Program-made: the position numbers and the translations under genes
Notes under the pieces: model-generated
What the model saw: the letters and a program-made list of their open reading frames with translations, nothing else
What the model was told of the DNA's origin: nothing
The model's database searches: none
Source: Eukaryota sp. TZLM1-RC
Taxonomy: Eukaryota > Metamonada: BaSk clade
DNA: 64,000 nucleotides
Direction: 5' to 3'
Assembly (NCBI GenBank): GCA_040285825.1
Contig: JAUPSS010000002.1
Coordinates: forward strand, 1,364,001 to 1,428,000
Shown: positions 32,501-38,944 of the stretch, piece by piece
Numbering within the stretch: the first letter of the stretch is position 1
Layout: the number at the start of each line of letters is the position of its first letter

Positions 32501-32825
32501 ATTCATCAAGTGTGCGCTCATCAAAGAGAGAATCATCAAAAACATCCAGAGGTAAGTATCTTTTGATTTTGGGATGGTGTTTAACGTAGCGAGACAGGAC
32601 TGTAGGAGAAGTAGGATCCTCAGATGGAGGAACAAAGCGTGATAGAACTTCATGTGGTGGTTCATTATAGAAGACCCCGCGTTCATAAAGTAGTTCTTCT
32701 ACATTCAATGATAGATAAAGTCTGCGTTTCCGTTCAATAAGAACCCTCCTAGGGACTTGACCAGAAGGTGTTTTGAAAGGTGCATAAACCTTTGGCCGGA
32801 CATGATCCGAAACAGCAGGGGACAT
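20529..32825 (-). CDS. Axonemal inner-arm dynein heavy chain (DNAH3/7/12-like)
   Basis: A single uninterrupted frame of 4098 codons encodes a complete dynein heavy chain, the ATP-driven motor of the ciliary inner arm. The N-terminal tail and linker occupy about residues 1-1390. The P-loops are AAA1 GPAGTGKTETTKDL near 1426, with Walker B CFDEFNRIDIEVL about 45 residues later; AAA2 VGPTAGGKS near 1709; AAA3 GNTGTGKT near 2055; and AAA4 GVGGSGRQSLTRL near 2405. The stalk and microtubule-binding domain lie at about 2640-2980 (coiled coils rich in Glu/Lys/Ala with KSPPAGVKLVMQA before them). AAA5, AAA6 and the C-terminal domain follow, ending in GHWIKRGAALFCALRN. The length of about 4.1 thousand residues, short tail and C-terminal HWI-RG-A motif match single-headed inner-arm dyneins rather than cytoplasmic or outer-arm chains. 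The ATG at 32825 is the first in frame. Confidence 0.96.
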   Translation of the reverse strand: MSPAVSDHVRPKVYAPFKTPSGQVPRRVLIERKRRLYLSLNVEELLYERGVFYNEPPHEVLSRFVPPSEDPTSPTVLSRYVKHHPKIKRYLPLDVFDDSLFDERTLDEYISVAPTDSAGTPFLPVLALRYNNSTSTYQWVSGTVSPIVSLDKFSVCFSDTDQTADLPRLSVYIKGDDPSKFADRIAHAHDLRSSAEAHIRYKMYIENMPGDDFQESCFNFIPRLTRLLTNFNLESNDLKQVLENSINEIKKEYIFSINKLLFDHSRSDPSLSYLFDSAEPLPAPHEETEVPEVGCVLIPGYDYKEMFNQFNSQTFITQLKVVEALKLSIIECDKIFEYSLFKTSLNRPHSIDSFQQAQSNALALTSKYLKEQWVVNVKNGVSGFLSQIQHGWYSIRNLTVDVYKFSRLKRFLTRLRLLMQDSLKYLVESSLEHYVEWLDYALSPAIIINSPSEISILDPVSMESLLGRLMPIFSLDLTVDEGKGKVSYQIPLTSLENVPLEVFDTAVESMHTIEQIENGVLGGLFKYGSNRAPCLTAPSLTEKSISDYREKLSKSLRIGMVPLEDYLAVFSKYSDFIKLNPDDFVSDLEIKCGMRPAPKEDEAESNEDDDNVTVDRSVIVEEVKKQLKSVEDVLNEIAPTVQLGSFSINCNPIRRFLSEKHKLLSKLALDLLNSSGRHISDEISQQLKEISIKLSKPPRNIEQLTELKEFTEEVKKLLPSIHRKVTDMTKFYDSLESFNYVCSDSDFKQRWAAVAWPHQIEDLISNNIPAFESFENQFKEELDQGKEAFSRHLQSLAVTVASFVSKSDISEVDSIAAEVKSVQRQLKQAEEKVKEINSREGLFASEQSEYQELSSTIRNFAPYSDLWLTTYDWVHGKAQWMNDSWFSLDGEAMEKQVSTQYKTISKVSRALKDVPDCQQIAIQVKEEMDDFSPHVPLIVAMRSPGMRDRHWEEISEVLGFELNPDEEFTLTKFFELDIPKYAESIMKVTSKAQKEYAIERSLDQMESEWEGVTFFIKEHGSTGTYIMGGADNIIQQLDDHIVMTQSMSFSPFKGPFEERISKWEDLLKSVQLIIEEWILVQTAWMYLEPIFASPDIVKQLPQEYKRFQTVDTTWRKLLGEAHKNPEVLSYCQMNDLYKKFCDSNVLLNQVQKGLSQYLESKRAVFARFYFLSDDDLLKILSQTVNPQAVQPHLKKCFENIHKLRFEGEDNLMTAMFSAESECIDFVDPVKPTLLVENWMCDIESMMRKSVRNQIELALKAYYEMPRSKWVLSFPGQVILAVNMIVWTSEVELAIKDNSLDKLYEKLVKQLSDITEIVRGEVSQLDTLTLGALITIDVHARDVTQNLINSNVSGLGDFGWTSQLRYYWREGDDQEENVFVEMVQSIAPYNYEYLGNTPRLVITPLTDKIYMTLMGAISLYMGGAPAGPAGTGKTETTKDLAKALANQCVVFNCSDGLNYLAMEKFFKGLAMAGAWACFDEFNRIDIEVLSVIAQQLATIYQAIRQKQSRFIFGGSEIPLSTNFACFITMNPGYAGRTELPDNLKAQFRSVACMIPDYRLIAEVTLYSLGFKNAKSLANKLVSTFQLASEQLSSQYHYDFGMRAVKTVLVSMGVLRKSVNTEGDLAEDLLLLRSLKDCNVPKFLADDIPLFNGIISDLFPGTKPEEVDYGALMTAIQESITELNLCPEPAFVTKVIQLWETIILRHGLMLVGPTAGGKSCCVSVLQKALGKLVGTDPSYQKTKTHILNPKSITSEQLYGGRDKNTQEWFDGVLANCIRKAAEDTSPDFNWIICDGPVDAVWIENMNTVLDDNKKLCLNSGEIIPLSPQMRVMFEVEDLAQASPATVSRCGMVYLDPKSTAPTSIVIKSWVNTLYENCKQFGEHLELLSESLFDKCYYFVKKECTELVPAVRSNFAQSCFRIIDATLLKYQPVDEVTPVPEEDLARLPKVIDGIFVFSLVWSFGATIDRSSHAKFDSFIRDFVYNNNQLTVQLPQEGTLFDYLFDDVNNQWVLWTNTVEDYVIPDKAAFSSMIVPIPESICYQYLVKILAQNGSHCLCTGNTGTGKTVQITELLLHQMDSKYTPTFMNFSAQTSANMTQDIIDSKIERRRAVYYGPPLGTKMIVFIDDLNMPKLEKYGAQPPIELIRQFMDYGGWYDRKDLYMRKLVDVQFITAMGPPGGGRNAVTNRLLRHFNLFNFVDLSSKSLNSIFQKITDWYLSKPEFGEEIKSIRDPLVAATVDLYSEVSVSLLPTPARSHYTFNLRDLSKVIQGILMADPKAVEDQKYIIRLWTHECQRVFMDRLINDEDRNTFEAIVKKQVSQHFELGFDDVSSTFRLIFGDFLSGSADNRKYEEIKSVQNLINRVRDYLEDYNLVSQQAMNLVMFQNAVEHVTRIVRVLRQPYGNALLLGVGGSGRQSLTRLAAFICEYDVFQIEVAKGYGLEQFREDLKGVLFACGLDLKPTVFLFTDAQIVVEEFLEDINNILNSGDVPNIFDTNELDSIYQAMVPVCQSLRIIPTKLNLYAQFKTRVRENIHVVLCMSPLGEAFRSRLRMFPSLVNCCTIDWFTEWPSEALHSVAASSFNEMKFIDRPKNLAPAESNALDEKESEIRKFVVEMCVIIHQSVERMSVKYKEELRRSNYVTPTSYLELLSTFNIIYQDLSEDMKKGKHRLEVGIKTIENTSAEVDILRNNLEKLVPELQEQSIETDAMIERINKDKEGAAVTRAAVSEEEAEATKKAEEVREVKESAEADLAEAIPILEAARESVQCLKIKSIQEVANYKSPPAGVKLVMQAICVMLGVKPQRINDPSGVPGKKIDDYWTPSKGLLANARGLMDSLLDYNAEEISPNIIKAIKPFIDDPNFSPEIIQKVSEACKSMCQWVIACYKYNIVFKTVEPKRIKLAEAKSELAVTEKALAAKKAELQEVEDRISKLENDLNEKLSTKEALQKNVEVSQAKMQRAGRLLDSLVSEKERWEATVSSFEQKETNLVGDVLLSAGYVAYLGTFTADFREAMAKEWKDALLDRKIPFSEDFSLINTLGDPVLIRAWLVDGLPSDSLSIENAIIMSRAKRWPLMIDPQGQANRWVRNTFKEIGFDIVKLSDRDFNRKLENGVRFGRAILLENVGEQFPPSLEPLLLRSTFKEGGTEMIRLGDQTIAYHPDFKLFITSKLPNPHYAPETSVKVTLLNFTITMAGLEDQLLSKLVVEEKPELEQMRSKLIRDNAKMAKELRQIEDDMLKVLVETSQEELLENDSAINILAHSKDMASQIKEKVKEAEITEAEINNTRLQYFPVADLSATLYFCVIDIANVDPMYQYSLQWFISLFIKGIHAAEQDEVLENRLTNLSEYLKFSLYENICRSLFERHKLLFSFLMTIRIQQKAGEIDPAEYKFFISGGPLTSFDLQNPGGWITNEMWSEISNLAQLSSFEGFDSNFIDVIDEWKKVFDSSEAHQAPFPEPWNSNLSAFQRLLVVRCIRNDKVIEAVQGYVARSLGEKFIIPPTFDLASSFRDSTNLSPLIFVLSPGADPASDLFDFADKMRMRSKLSHISLGQGQGDKAAELIAQASQQGHWVLLQNCHLASSWMPTLEAIIEQLDPDKVKPDFRLWLTSMPSKSFPVTVLQNGVKMTNEPPMGLRANLLRSYYHFSEDFLDHPMKTNAWRRLLYAVCFFHAQLLERKNFGSIGFNIPYEWNESDKKVSIQNLRSLLNTEGDIPFDALRFLIGQIAFGGRITDKADQRIVDVLLADCMDTFVVESDDHDFAKFGDFGVKDCIDYLRKMPLNTPVETFGLHSNAGISYAVNQTLKLFGNLLLVQPSTSSAVGGLTREDVVMKIATETLETLHPVYSMEKICEKFPIQYSESMNCVLQQEVLRYNKLLAVMNTSLNNLVKALKGLIVLSAELDEMANSIYNNIVPSMWSKVAYPSLKSLSFWISDLKERLAFIDKWYDEGFPPVFNISSVFFPQGFLTGVLQNFARKHVVSMDRISFSYNVIETSPKEITERPEDGCYIYGMYLEGAAWSFEENSLVESSPKELFTKFPVIHLLPVVNRVKPENGIYNCPLYKTLSRSGTLSTTGHSTNFVVNIELPTNKPEGHWIKRGAALFCALRN

Positions 32826-33205
32826 GAAATGTCAAGGCGCCGTTTAATGAAATCAAGCGATTGGGAATTTAACTTTATTATTCTCTTATTCTGAGAGAAG
32901 TACTGGAGTTCTTGAGAGTTCAGAGACGCCTTACTAGTGGCGTGGCTGTTAGTAACTTGGCTCCTACATTCATGTGTTTGTACACATCAGACATGGCACC
33001 TTTTGTATGTACCTGAAAAGTGTACTACATAACATCACTGTGTACCATGTAGTGCTACATCACCACATCTTTACTTTTTCAGCAACTGTTACGTCTTCGA
33101 CTTTGAATCATCAATTCTGAATGATTTATTATGACTGTGCTCAATGCTTCCGTTACCTGAATCACCACAATAAACATTATTTTATACGATAAACTACACA
33201 ATAAA
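32826..33205. other. Upstream region of dynein gene
   Basis: About 380 bp holding the dynein promoter and the 3' end of the SLC12-like gene. At 32970-33065 there are several near-repeats around TGTAC/GTACA (for example TGTACACA, GTATGTACC, GTGTACTACAT, GTGTACCATGT), which could be a regulatory cluster. No gene is present. Confidence 0.35.
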
Positions 33206-35599
33206 CTATAAACTAGCACTAACCACATCATCCCCATTACCTCGAACCATTACAGTAGGACCCACCTCATTGGTCAATTCTGTCAAGACCTCCAACCAAT
33301 CATTGTGATTAGGTTGGTTGATTGCTATGAAGCTAATGTCAGATGACCGAGAGTATTTCTTTATCAATGTGTTCAGATTTTTATCTTCAGCATTGTCTAT
33401 AATCACTTCAGCCTCTATTCGGGTAACTGCCAAAAGTTCATTCATAAACTCTTCTACATTGTGTAAATCAGATCGTTCTGCGATGCTTAACAATCTGATG
33501 TTGGTTCTACCTTTCCAGAACGAAGATCTGGACAGAACGAATGCATAGAGCAAGGAAAGGTGAACAGTCTTCACGTCACTATCACCATTAAGATCAAGAA
33601 ATGGCCATACGTCAATGACGAGCTTTGTTGGCTGTTTTGCAAGAATTTCTGTATCAAATGTGCCAAAGTTTCTGGCTAACAAAAGGTTTTTCTTATGCAA
33701 AAGAATGTCAGAGGCAACGTCAACAAAACCAGATTCGCCAAGATTCCAATGAGAATCATACTCATCAAAAAAATATATAAAGACTGAATTTGGTTTCAAT
33801 TGACCTAGCCCAGATAAAAGAACTAATTGAGTTACCAAAGATCGAAAATCTTGACCAGCGTTGACCATTGGAAAAGCCTTGACTCCAGATGATGTGATGA
33901 TATTGGTCAGCTCATCTTTTTTATCAATAATACGTTCAACCTCTGATGAATGTCCCTTTAAAACAGACGAAAAGATAAATAAGCCCCCCTTCTTCAATTG
34001 ATTGATAAACTTAACAACATTGACACTGGCTCTACAGTCAGGATCCCTAAAGATAGCCAAAATACTAGGTCTCCAATACTTAGTGTGGACTGTCTTGGAA
34101 TCTAATCGAAGTAGATATTTGCGGACTGTGTGGAATAATAATGCTTGGGAAATATCGCCATTACACTCATTAAACAAACGAACAGGAGCTTTGAAATGAA
34201 TGTAGAAAAAAACTAATAATAAAAGACAAAGAGAAACAGTGGCATACATTGGAGAAGAGAGTGCCATAACAATCAAACAACCAATGACACCCAATAGTCC
34301 AACCGACCAATGAAAGTACCGAAAGGAAGGCCTAAAGTTGGGAGCCCCGCTAATTCTCAGAGTAAAACAAGCAAGATTTACGATGGCATAAGAGAGCAAG
34401 AAAAAATTTGAATCTATCTTAGCAACAAGATCAACAGAACCAAAAAACAAAACAATCTGAAGAAGAACAAACGTCAGACAAGTAGCTACTCTGGGTTCAT
34501 CTTTATCTTTACTTCCCTTCTTAAAAGGAGAAAGAACAGGCAGCAGATCGTCCCTTGCTAGAGCTTGAAGAACCCTGCCAGCTCCCACCAAACTAGAAAG
34601 AGCTGAGCCGAGAAGAACAGCATAAGCGGCAGAGGAAACTAGAAAGTGAGACACAGATAGTTGTTGTAAAATGAAGTAATTCTCTTGTAAAATCTGTCTG
34701 GTGGTAGATCCAGCTAACAGAATATACAACAAAGTGTAAGTAAACAAAGCCGTAAAGAATGCGGTAAATGCACCCCTGGGGATGGAACGAGGAGTGGCTA
34801 AGTCCCCACTCATATTAACCCCTGCCATAATACCCGTCAATGCAGGGAAATTGATGACGAAAACAGCTGTAAAGGAATATTTAAGTGTGGGGTTGCTGGG
34901 ATCAATTGGGGTATATGAGGAGTACAAGTTTGACTTAAAGGTGTCAATACACAGACCGGTGAACCCTTCAGAAGAAAATGGTTTGATATAAAATATTGAA
35001 AAGATCACACATAGCAGAGCCGCAGAAACATAGATAAAGATTGCACAAGTAGTTTTGGAAAACACGTCAGCTCCAATTAAAGTGATTGAAGTTAAAGCAA
35101 TCAAAGTGATAGAGGAAATAATGAACTTGGTCCAAAATAAATCGTTTTCTGGTTGACCTGTGTTGACAAAATTGAGGGAAGGATAATCATGAAGAAGGGT
35201 GTCTGTAAAGCCAATAGTGGAGAGAATGCAGCTAAAGGCATTAGCAAGATAGAACAACAATCCAATTGAGCCTCCAAATTCAGGACCTAAAGAGCGCGAT
35301 ATAAGGTAAAATGCACCTCCTCCTTTAAGAGGTCCATTAGTTGCGATGGAAGATATTGAAAGCAAGGTCAAGAAGGTAATGAGACCACCAAGGAAAGTGA
35401 TCGCCAACGCTTGAATGAATCCAGACTGCCCTAGTACCCATCCCAAGCGTAGAAAAACAATCACACTGAACATACATAAGATTGTGGGACAAAACACCCC
35501 TGAGAACGTCGACAGCGCGTTCTTTTGTTGCACCTTTGACTTAACAACATCAACATCAGAATTGATAAGTAGAGTAGATTCCAATGATGAATCCTTCAT
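33206..35599 (-). CDS. SLC12A9/Vhc1-like cation-chloride cotransporter family protein
   Basis: A 797-residue protein from the ATG at 35599. Residues about 35-470 form a 12-helix amino acid/polyamine/organocation-type transporter core. It opens with the SLC12 block FSGVFCPTILCMFSVIVFLR and GWVLGQSGFIQAL, followed by GPLKGGGAFYLISRSLGPEFGG and later SGDLATPRSIPRG. The cytoplasmic C-terminal half contains VRKYLLRLDSK...KYWRPSILAIFRDP, a sequence characteristic of the CIP1 (SLC12A9) and fungal Vhc1 branch rather than of NKCC or KCC. Family members move or regulate K+/Cl- (or related ions) at plasma or vacuolar membranes; the substrate here is not known. The gene follows the dynein gene on the same strand, with no sign of co-regulation. 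The frame is intact. Confidence 0.88.
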   Translation of the reverse strand: MKDSSLESTLLINSDVDVVKSKVQQKNALSTFSGVFCPTILCMFSVIVFLRLGWVLGQSGFIQALAITFLGGLITFLTLLSISSIATNGPLKGGGAFYLISRSLGPEFGGSIGLLFYLANAFSCILSTIGFTDTLLHDYPSLNFVNTGQPENDLFWTKFIISSITLIALTSITLIGADVFSKTTCAIFIYVSAALLCVIFSIFYIKPFSSEGFTGLCIDTFKSNLYSSYTPIDPSNPTLKYSFTAVFVINFPALTGIMAGVNMSGDLATPRSIPRGAFTAFFTALFTYTLLYILLAGSTTRQILQENYFILQQLSVSHFLVSSAAYAVLLGSALSSLVGAGRVLQALARDDLLPVLSPFKKGSKDKDEPRVATCLTFVLLQIVLFFGSVDLVAKIDSNFFLLSYAIVNLACFTLRISGAPNFRPSFRYFHWSVGLLGVIGCLIVMALSSPMYATVSLCLLLLVFFYIHFKAPVRLFNECNGDISQALLFHTVRKYLLRLDSKTVHTKYWRPSILAIFRDPDCRASVNVVKFINQLKKGGLFIFSSVLKGHSSEVERIIDKKDELTNIITSSGVKAFPMVNAGQDFRSLVTQLVLLSGLGQLKPNSVFIYFFDEYDSHWNLGESGFVDVASDILLHKKNLLLARNFGTFDTEILAKQPTKLVIDVWPFLDLNGDSDVKTVHLSLLYAFVLSRSSFWKGRTNIRLLSIAERSDLHNVEEFMNELLAVTRIEAEVIIDNAEDKNLNTLIKKYSRSSDISFIAINQPNHNDWLEVLTELTNEVGPTVMVRGNGDDVVSASL

Positions 35600-35935
35600 G
35601 ATGTTGCGGTGAAGTTCTATCAAAAATGATTGCTTCTAAATTAGTACTCATCATCTTTCAATCCATTTGATTTCCAAATGTGTAAAGTGCAATGTTCAAT
35701 GAACAATGTCATATTTAAGATCAGAAAATATGAATGTTTATCATCAACGGCTGTCCATGTTGATTGATCTACCTCCTGGAATCTTTAAGTTTGCATGAAG
35801 ATTGATCTTCCAATTCACTTCATGCTAAATGCACATTAACATGAAACTATTCACTCTACTATTAGCCCCAATGTTTCAGAGAGAATTGTCTATCTAGTGT
35901 TTTTGCTTTAGTTTCAAAAAAGGTTTTTTCTGATT
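35600..35935. other. Intergenic, no recognised feature
   Basis: AT-rich sequence upstream of the SLC12-like gene, presumably its promoter. No motif was recognised. Confidence 0.35.
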
Positions 35936-36670
35936 TTTTAGTCATTTAATATGAAATATGAAAACATGAAATACACAACTAAAACTCCACATCCTCAAAA
36001 CCTGCTTCCCCTACATCAAAACAATTAATCGCTAAAGATTCAGAAAATTTTCCAAAAGAAGAGAGTGAATCAGAAATTAGTTGTACCAATCCCTTAAAAA
36101 TGGAAAATACAATCCTGTTTTACCAGTAAACACGATTGAAAATTCGTCCAATTCTTTCCTTTACAACTGCAACAGAATCCTCAAGGAAAGCCATAGCAGC
36201 CTTACCTAGAGATCCAAGCAAAGAAAAAACAAAGCGACATCAATTACATTGGGCATGAGAATTTGGGTTTCGCATATTTAGCAATTTTATATTTTTCGCC
36301 TGCAAGAAGAGGATAACTTACATCTGAGTTGATGAAATGTTCGTTAGAAGAATTACAAGGGTCAATGGACATGACGTCTAAAATAGTAAAACTACCATTT
36401 AAGCCAGGAACAACCAGATCACCTCTTGTCAGACCCAAAGAAGCTCTGTTGTAGCGCGTACTAACAATATTGGGGTCATCAAGAATTAAGTTTGATAAGA
36501 ACGGCTCCAAAAAGGAATCTACTCGATATGATTTACACATTACATAAGTTTGGTCCCTGACATTATTATGCACTTTACTTCTAAATGTAATGAAATGTTC
36601 ACAATTCAAAAGATGAGTAAACAAAAGAGGTTTACCATATTTACATGTTAAATAATTGGGCAAATTGTTT
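35936..36670 (-). mobile_element. LINE-like RT family D copy 2, 3' fragment
   Basis: A 139-codon frame (36663-36244) reads the family D C-terminal domain: LTCKYGKPLLFTHLLNC, KVHNNVRDQTYVMCKSYR, and a GSFTILDVMSIDPCNSSNEHF block. Downstream (36240-35936) is the decayed C-terminus and 3' region also seen in the copies at 15 and 60 kb. It is 5' truncated at the Cys/His cluster. Confidence 0.75.
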
Positions 36671-36717
36671 AGCTATAGAAAATAAAGGAGTATTAAATTT
36701 GATTCACAGGATCATAA

Positions 36718-36870
36718 TTGCAGAATGTCATTGTTTCAACTATACTGACTTGCAAAAAGTGTGGATGTCTATGGAATCGTAATGTCAATGCTGTTCTTTA
36801 TATGATTCATGTTGTGGATCAGTATCTCAAGGGAAATGAAAGACCTCAAGTTTTGAAAAGATCAACTTGA
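36718..36870 (+). pseudogene. Fanzor-like C-terminal remnant (zinc ribbon + RuvC-III)
   Basis: A 50-codon open stretch ending at TGA (36868-36870) reads LTCKKCGCLWNRNVNAVLYM and then a Pro/Arg end GNERPQVLKRST. C-x2-C followed by W-N-R-D/N-x-N-A is the hallmark end of TnpB/Fanzor proteins. The GNERP-type tail also occurs in the remnant at 56.2 kb (NERPQAFRRPRR), supporting the call. The catalytic Asp of RuvC-III is Asn here, and everything upstream is missing, so it is dead. It sits between a LINE fragment and a small gene. Identification by eye from a short segment. Confidence 0.6.
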
Positions 36871-36933
36871 TTCATTTCATCTTCATATTCCAGCATATTC
36901 TACTGCTATTTGACATTTTTGTGCTATTAGCCG

Positions 36934-37260
36934 ATGTCATTACTTCAACTTCAACATAGACACCGTGAGTTAGCTCAGCATTACCACCTGCTTTCAACTC
37001 AACTAGAACAATCTTCTAATTACCTTTCCAAACTAGATTCTACATCTCCCACTTTGCTCCATTCTGTCATCTCCCATTGCAGGCTTTCTTCCCCATTCTC
37101 TATGGCGCCTCACTTCTACGATCCAAATGTTCCAGAGAGCCTGTGGCCGTATAGGCTTTTTCATCCCACTCCTGAATTGCAGCTGTTCAGAAGTGTGTTG
37201 TTTCATGTACCACAAGAAGTCTCTACATTTATAGATAATGAATTAGGAAAACAAAAATAA
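36934..37260 (+). CDS. Small hypothetical protein (108 residues)
   Basis: An ATG-initiated frame with codon use like the neighbouring genes. Residues 3-40 could form an amphipathic helix or short coiled coil (LLQLQHRHRELAQHYHLLST). The C-terminal half has the aromatic/proline-rich stretch PHFYDPNVPESLWPYRLFHP. No family was recognised. It is convergent with the gene ending at 37435. A further exon joined by a very short intron cannot be excluded. Confidence 0.45.
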   Translation: MSLLQLQHRHRELAQHYHLLSTQLEQSSNYLSKLDSTSPTLLHSVISHCRLSSPFSMAPHFYDPNVPESLWPYRLFHPTPELQLFRSVLFHVPQEVSTFIDNELGKQK

Positions 37261-37434
37261 TTTGACTTAGGTTTAGGATTAATTTATCATTATATGTAAA
37301 TAGTACAAGAATCAAAATAGTCTAGAGTTATACCAAAACTTAGATTAAAATTATAACTATAATACAATTACAATACAAAAAACTTTTGAAGTTACAATAA
37401 ATAAAATAGATAATAAATGATAAAATAAAAATTA

Positions 37435-38334
37435 TTATTTGCCAAAATTCCTCAAATTCATTTCTTTTGCAGCCAATTGACTTTCATATTCATCAACCAA
37501 GGTATACCTTCTAGGCGATCCACTATGTTCCATTTGTTTTAACTGAGTTAATCGTATTTGATCCTCCAATATAGATTTGAGAGAAGACTTTAATTCCAAT
37601 GACTTATCAACAGGCATTTCTCTTTCTTCGTGAAACATTTGAGACAATCTTTTATAATTACGTGGACTTGGCCTTACCTCACCATTGAAAACACCACCAA
37701 TTGGGCCAAAGGGTTGACTTGGGGGAGGAGAATTGACAGTGTTTTGCTTTGAGGATTTAAAAGAATCAAGATCGTTTCTGAATTGGACCTGCTGATCTAA
37801 TTGTCGTTGTTTAGCAGATTCAATTTCAGATTCAACGAACCAACGTTGATTTAGTCTTCCCTTACCCTTAGTGGAAGGTACAGTTAATGGCTCACGATAA
37901 GAACCAGCAGGAACATCGCTGGTTCTTCTTAGTGGGGGACTCGATGATGTGGCAAATGGTGCACGGGAAGAAGAAATTGATGAGTGAGAGGACGAAACAG
38001 GAGGTCCAGATGACCGTAGTTGAAGACCAGATTTAACAATAATAGGAGAATTTGATTTAGTAGAGCCGTTAGGGTAAGATTTCTTTTCTTGAAGAATGGC
38101 AGAACGGATCGCACTCAGACGTTCTCGAGAGGGAGACCTTTCGTTACCTGTGTAGGCTGCCGAGGTAGTATCTCGTTCTCTTTGTCTGCGTTTTTGAAAA
38201 GTTTCAATCTCAGAAAGTCTGTCCTTACACAATGATTCCTTTTGACTTAGACTAAGTTTAGAATTGAGTCGGGAAGAAGGAAGTTCGACGTAGTCTTTGA
38301 CATCGCCAAATACTGGAGGATAACTATCATCCAT
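37435..38334 (-). CDS. Hypothetical Ser/Pro-rich protein (299 residues)
   Basis: From the ATG at 38334 this is a highly charged, largely disordered protein. A Lys/Arg/Glu-rich helix lies at about 40-65 (LSEIETFQKRRQRERD), a Ser/Pro-rich middle at about 70-165, a likely coiled-coil piece near 175-205 (ESEIESAKQRQLDQQVQFRNDL), and another at 240-295 ending MNLRNFGK. There are many Ser-Pro sites. The family is not recognised; it could be cytoskeletal or a scaffold, but that is a guess. The frame is intact and the base composition is like the host genes. Confidence 0.6.
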   Translation of the reverse strand: MDDSYPPVFGDVKDYVELPSSRLNSKLSLSQKESLCKDRLSEIETFQKRRQRERDTTSAAYTGNERSPSRERLSAIRSAILQEKKSYPNGSTKSNSPIIVKSGLQLRSSGPPVSSSHSSISSSRAPFATSSSPPLRRTSDVPAGSYREPLTVPSTKGKGRLNQRWFVESEIESAKQRQLDQQVQFRNDLDSFKSSKQNTVNSPPPSQPFGPIGGVFNGEVRPSPRNYKRLSQMFHEEREMPVDKSLELKSSLKSILEDQIRLTQLKQMEHSGSPRRYTLVDEYESQLAAKEMNLRNFGK

Positions 38335-38384
38335 TGCTTTTAGCAAAGGTTAAAGGTTGTTAGGGACACAATAGTTAAATTATG

Positions 38385-38640
38385 TGTTGAATAGATTTTA
38401 CCAAAAGACTTCGAAAATCAATGAATAGATTTGATGTCTTTTTGTGGCGCTTCAGAATTCCAATCACTATAACTAATATATTACCTCGGTTCTTTTATCG
38501 AATAAGAGGAGTAATTGCGAGAAAACATGTAGATCAGCATATTGTAGAGGAAATCCTGATTCAATGAATTCGTTCCATTAGTTCTAAATTTTTTATTCAT
38601 TGTCGTAGTTCAATCAAATTAAGTTTTTTTAAAATCAGTT
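38385..38640 (+). mobile_element. LINE-like RT family C, 3' end fragment
   Basis: It matches the last about 200 bp of family C: FDVFLWRFRI...ITNILPRFFYRI..., the decayed counterpart of FDIFLWRSRIQFAIINRLPRFFNRI, followed by the VEEILIQ end and an AT-rich tail. Short, with several mismatches. Confidence 0.65.
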
Positions 38641-38944
38641 CATTTTTGTTTCTGGAATCACAACTTAAAATTTAAGCTATGGTGAAAGTGGTGGTTAAAG
38701 AACTATGTACATAACTTCAAAGGATAGTGTTAAATTTATAACTCATAGTAACGATGAATAAACAGGATCGATTTTACGTTCAATCAAGTATTTGCTCAAT
38801 ATTACAGACAAATTATAACATAAATGCATTGAAAACAGTCTTAAAGAATATTTGCTACCATTGATCAACTTTGTGATCAATACATATTTGAAATCAAATA
38901 AACAAACAAATAAACAAACGTTCACAACATGCTACCAATCAAAC

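Noticed and set aside
32184-32555. 123-codon plus-strand frame inside dynein
   Set aside because: Antisense to a conserved dynein N-terminal region; no independent support.
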